From Microcaldota archaeon (lineage in GTDB: Archaea; Micrarchaeota; Micrarchaeia; Anstonellales; Anstonellaceae), in NCBI GenBank assembly GCA_023248665.1, contig JAHFEC010000081.1:1-5415 (forward strand): a stretch of 5,415 nucleotides of DNA, in the 5' to 3' direction. The notes under the pieces were generated by a model. The model saw only the letters and a program-made list of their open reading frames with translations, was not told the DNA's origin and did not search any database. Position numbers and translations under genes: made by a program. Positions 3,661 through 5,415 of the stretch are shown here, one piece after another. Each line of letters begins with the position of its first letter. Positions within the stretch are counted from its first letter, which is position 1.

Positions 3661-5415
3661 ATGAGATTCGGCACGCTGGCGAAATGCTGGGAGCAGGTGG
3701 AGGCCGCCCCGGGAAGGATCGAGATGGCCGGCCAGCTTTCGGCGCTTCTGGCGCAGGCGGGTCGCGACGAGATAAAACCCATCGTCTATTTGAGCCAGGG
3801 GGTGCTGCTGCCCCCCTTCGACGGCCTCGAGCTGGGCATGGGTGAGAAGCTGGTGCAGGCCGCCCTCGCGCTCGTGTCCGGAAGAAGCGAAAAAGAGCTG
3901 GAGGCGCAGTTCAAGAAGACGGGAGACTGGGGGCTGGCGGCCCAGTGGGCGCTGGGCAAGAAAAAGCAGACCTCCCTCTCGTCGCACGAGCTGGGCCTGC
4001 ACGAGGTGTACGATTCGCTCACCCGATTGGCCAAGCTGTCCGGGCACGGGAGCCAGGAGGCCAAGATCAAGGCGCTCGCGGAGATGATCAATTCCGCCGA
4101 CCCGATCGAGGCGAAATTCATCATCCGGTTCGTGGTGGGAAAGCTCCGGCTGGGGGTCGCCGAGCCGACGTTGCTTGATGCGCTCACGCTGATTCGCGTG
4201 CCGATGGTGAAGAAGAATATCGCCGCCATCCGGCCTTTGCCGGGGGACAAGAGCATCGGCATCCGGATAAAGCCCCAGAACGATGACGGGACGGACGAAT
4301 CGAACACGGATGCCGACGCCAGCCTCACGCTCATTTTTGGATGCGAGGACGCCAAGCGCATGGAAGAGCTGGCGGACGGCTCGCCGATCGAGCTGGTGCT
4401 GAACGACGGGATGCACATTGAGAATTTGAAGCTGGACAAGGTGCGCCAAAGCAAGGAGAACGCCGAAGAATACAAGGCCGTCATCTCCGGGTTCAAGAAG
4501 AACATACGGGCGCCGGTGGAAAGGGCGTATAATCTGTGCTCCGACTTGGGATGGGTGGCCGAGCTGGCGCTCTTTGACTATGCGCGGATAAGGAAATTCC
4601 CCATGCGCCTCTTCTCGCCGATCCGGCCGGCGCTGGCGGAGCGGCTGGCCGACGCGCCGGCCATCATTGAGAAGCTGGGGCCGTGCGCGGTGGAAGGCAA
4701 ATACGACGGCTTCCGGCTGCAGGTGCACAAGGAAGGAAGGCGCATCGAGCTGTATTCGCGCAAACTGGAGCGCATGGGCGAATCCTTCCCCGAGATCGTG
4801 GAGGCGGCGCGCAAATTGCCGGCCGAGCGCGTGATTTTCGAGGGCGAGGCGCTGGCCTACAACAAGAAGGAGGGCAAATACTACTCGTTCCAGACCACCA
4901 TCCAGCGCAAGAGAAAATACGGGGTGCAGAAGATGCGCGAGGAATTCCCCCTGCGCCTCTTCGCGTTCGACCTGATGTACCTGGATGGCGTGGACTGGAC
5001 AGGCGAGCCCTACGAGAAGAGGCGCTCGGAGCTGGAGAGGCTGGTGGGCGGCAACAACGACATCGAGCCCTCGCTGCTAAAAAGGGTCAAGAGCTCAAGC
5101 GAGCTTGAGAATTTCTTTTCCAAATGCGTGGCCGATGGGCTCGAGGGCATCATCGCCAAGGACTGGAGCGCGCCCTATGTGGCCGGGGCGCGCGAATTCG
5201 CGTGGATAAAACTCAAGAAAAGCTACGGCGCGATGGCGGACACGCTGGACACGGTTGTGGTGGGGTATTACCTGGGCGAGGGGGCGCGAACAGGCTTCGG
5301 ATTTGGAGGCCTGCTCGTCGCGGTCCGAAACGAGGAAAACGGCCAGCTCCAAACCATCGCGCGCGTGGGCTCGGGCTTTACAGAGGAGGAGATGACCGAG
5401 CTGGAGCAGAGCCTT
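3661..5415 (+). CDS. lig: ATP-dependent DNA ligase (partial, runs off the right edge)
   Basis: 585 codons without a stop. This enzyme seals nicks, joining Okazaki fragments and finishing repair with ATP (EC 6.5.1.1). It begins MRFGTLAKCWEQVEA, then a DNA-binding domain with EAKFIIRFVVGKLRLGVAEP (about 153-172) and RAYNLCSDLGWVAELA (about 288-303). The nucleotidyltransferase domain shows motif I KYDGFR with the AMP-accepting lysine at K347, SRKLERM (366-372), FEGEAL (393-398), LFAFDLMYLDG (433-443), EGIIAKD (495-501) and WIKLKK (515-520). An OB-fold begins at ADTLDTVVVGYYLGEG. In well-studied archaeal ligases the active lysine is near 245-260, so about 90-100 extra residues precede it; they lie between about 181 and 284. 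An upstream in-frame ATG at 3619 is less likely. The OB-fold end and motif VI lie outside the window. Confidence 0.93.
   Translation, partial: MRFGTLAKCWEQVEAAPGRIEMAGQLSALLAQAGRDEIKPIVYLSQGVLLPPFDGLELGMGEKLVQAALALVSGRSEKELEAQFKKTGDWGLAAQWALGKKKQTSLSSHELGLHEVYDSLTRLAKLSGHGSQEAKIKALAEMINSADPIEAKFIIRFVVGKLRLGVAEPTLLDALTLIRVPMVKKNIAAIRPLPGDKSIGIRIKPQNDDGTDESNTDADASLTLIFGCEDAKRMEELADGSPIELVLNDGMHIENLKLDKVRQSKENAEEYKAVISGFKKNIRAPVERAYNLCSDLGWVAELALFDYARIRKFPMRLFSPIRPALAERLADAPAIIEKLGPCAVEGKYDGFRLQVHKEGRRIELYSRKLERMGESFPEIVEAARKLPAERVIFEGEALAYNKKEGKYYSFQTTIQRKRKYGVQKMREEFPLRLFAFDLMYLDGVDWTGEPYEKRRSELERLVGGNNDIEPSLLKRVKSSSELENFFSKCVADGLEGIIAKDWSAPYVAGAREFAWIKLKKSYGAMADTLDTVVVGYYLGEGARTGFGFGGLLVAVRNEENGQLQTIARVGSGFTEEEMTELEQSL

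Noticed and set aside
3643..4728. A 361-codon minus-strand open frame
   Set aside because: It is the antisense of the DNA ligase gene in GC-rich sequence. Its product is a compositional Arg/Leu/His-rich string with no recognisable domain.

Overview
The window (about 57% GC by eye, not computed) looks archaeal, possibly from a small-genome or DPANN-like lineage. An archaeal-type asparaginyl-tRNA synthetase (asnS) sits beside an archaeal/eukaryotic-type ATP-dependent DNA ligase, promoters look like TATA boxes close to start codons, Shine-Dalgarno sequences are mostly absent, and the small toxin-antitoxin genes are of archaeal style. The phylum cannot be fixed from this sequence alone.

Layout. 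1-178: a degenerate minus-strand copy of the asnS 3' end (copy A, cut by the window edge), carrying a 102-bp hairpin-rich insertion. 179-703: a compact relB/relE toxin-antitoxin module on the plus strand with its own AT-rich promoter. 704-945: a second asnS 3'-end copy (copy B) with the same insertion. 942-1434: a minus-strand Doc/Fic-type toxin gene, plus a 40-residue overlapping downstream ORF not previously called, which may be its partner. 1466-2776: the intact asnS gene on the minus strand, without the insertion. 2777-2896: a divergent promoter region. 2897-3540: a vapB/vapC operon on the plus strand. 3541-3660: an intergenic region with a duplicated 31-bp sequence that carries the likely ligase promoter. 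3661-5415: the ATP-dependent DNA ligase, open at the right edge, with an extra block of roughly 90-100 residues in its DNA-binding domain.

The most interesting structure is the left third. The last ~140 bp of asnS, starting exactly at the stop codon, occurs up to three times, and each interval between copies holds one compact toxin-antitoxin-like cassette. Both extra copies break off from asnS at the same nucleotide. This looks like an essential gene's 3' end acting as a repeated integration site, or like a cassette array in which each cassette is bounded by an asnS-derived repeat. No integrase is visible here. Together with vapBC on the other side, asnS is enclosed by three toxin modules of different families (RelE mRNA interferase, Doc/Fic, PIN ribonuclease).
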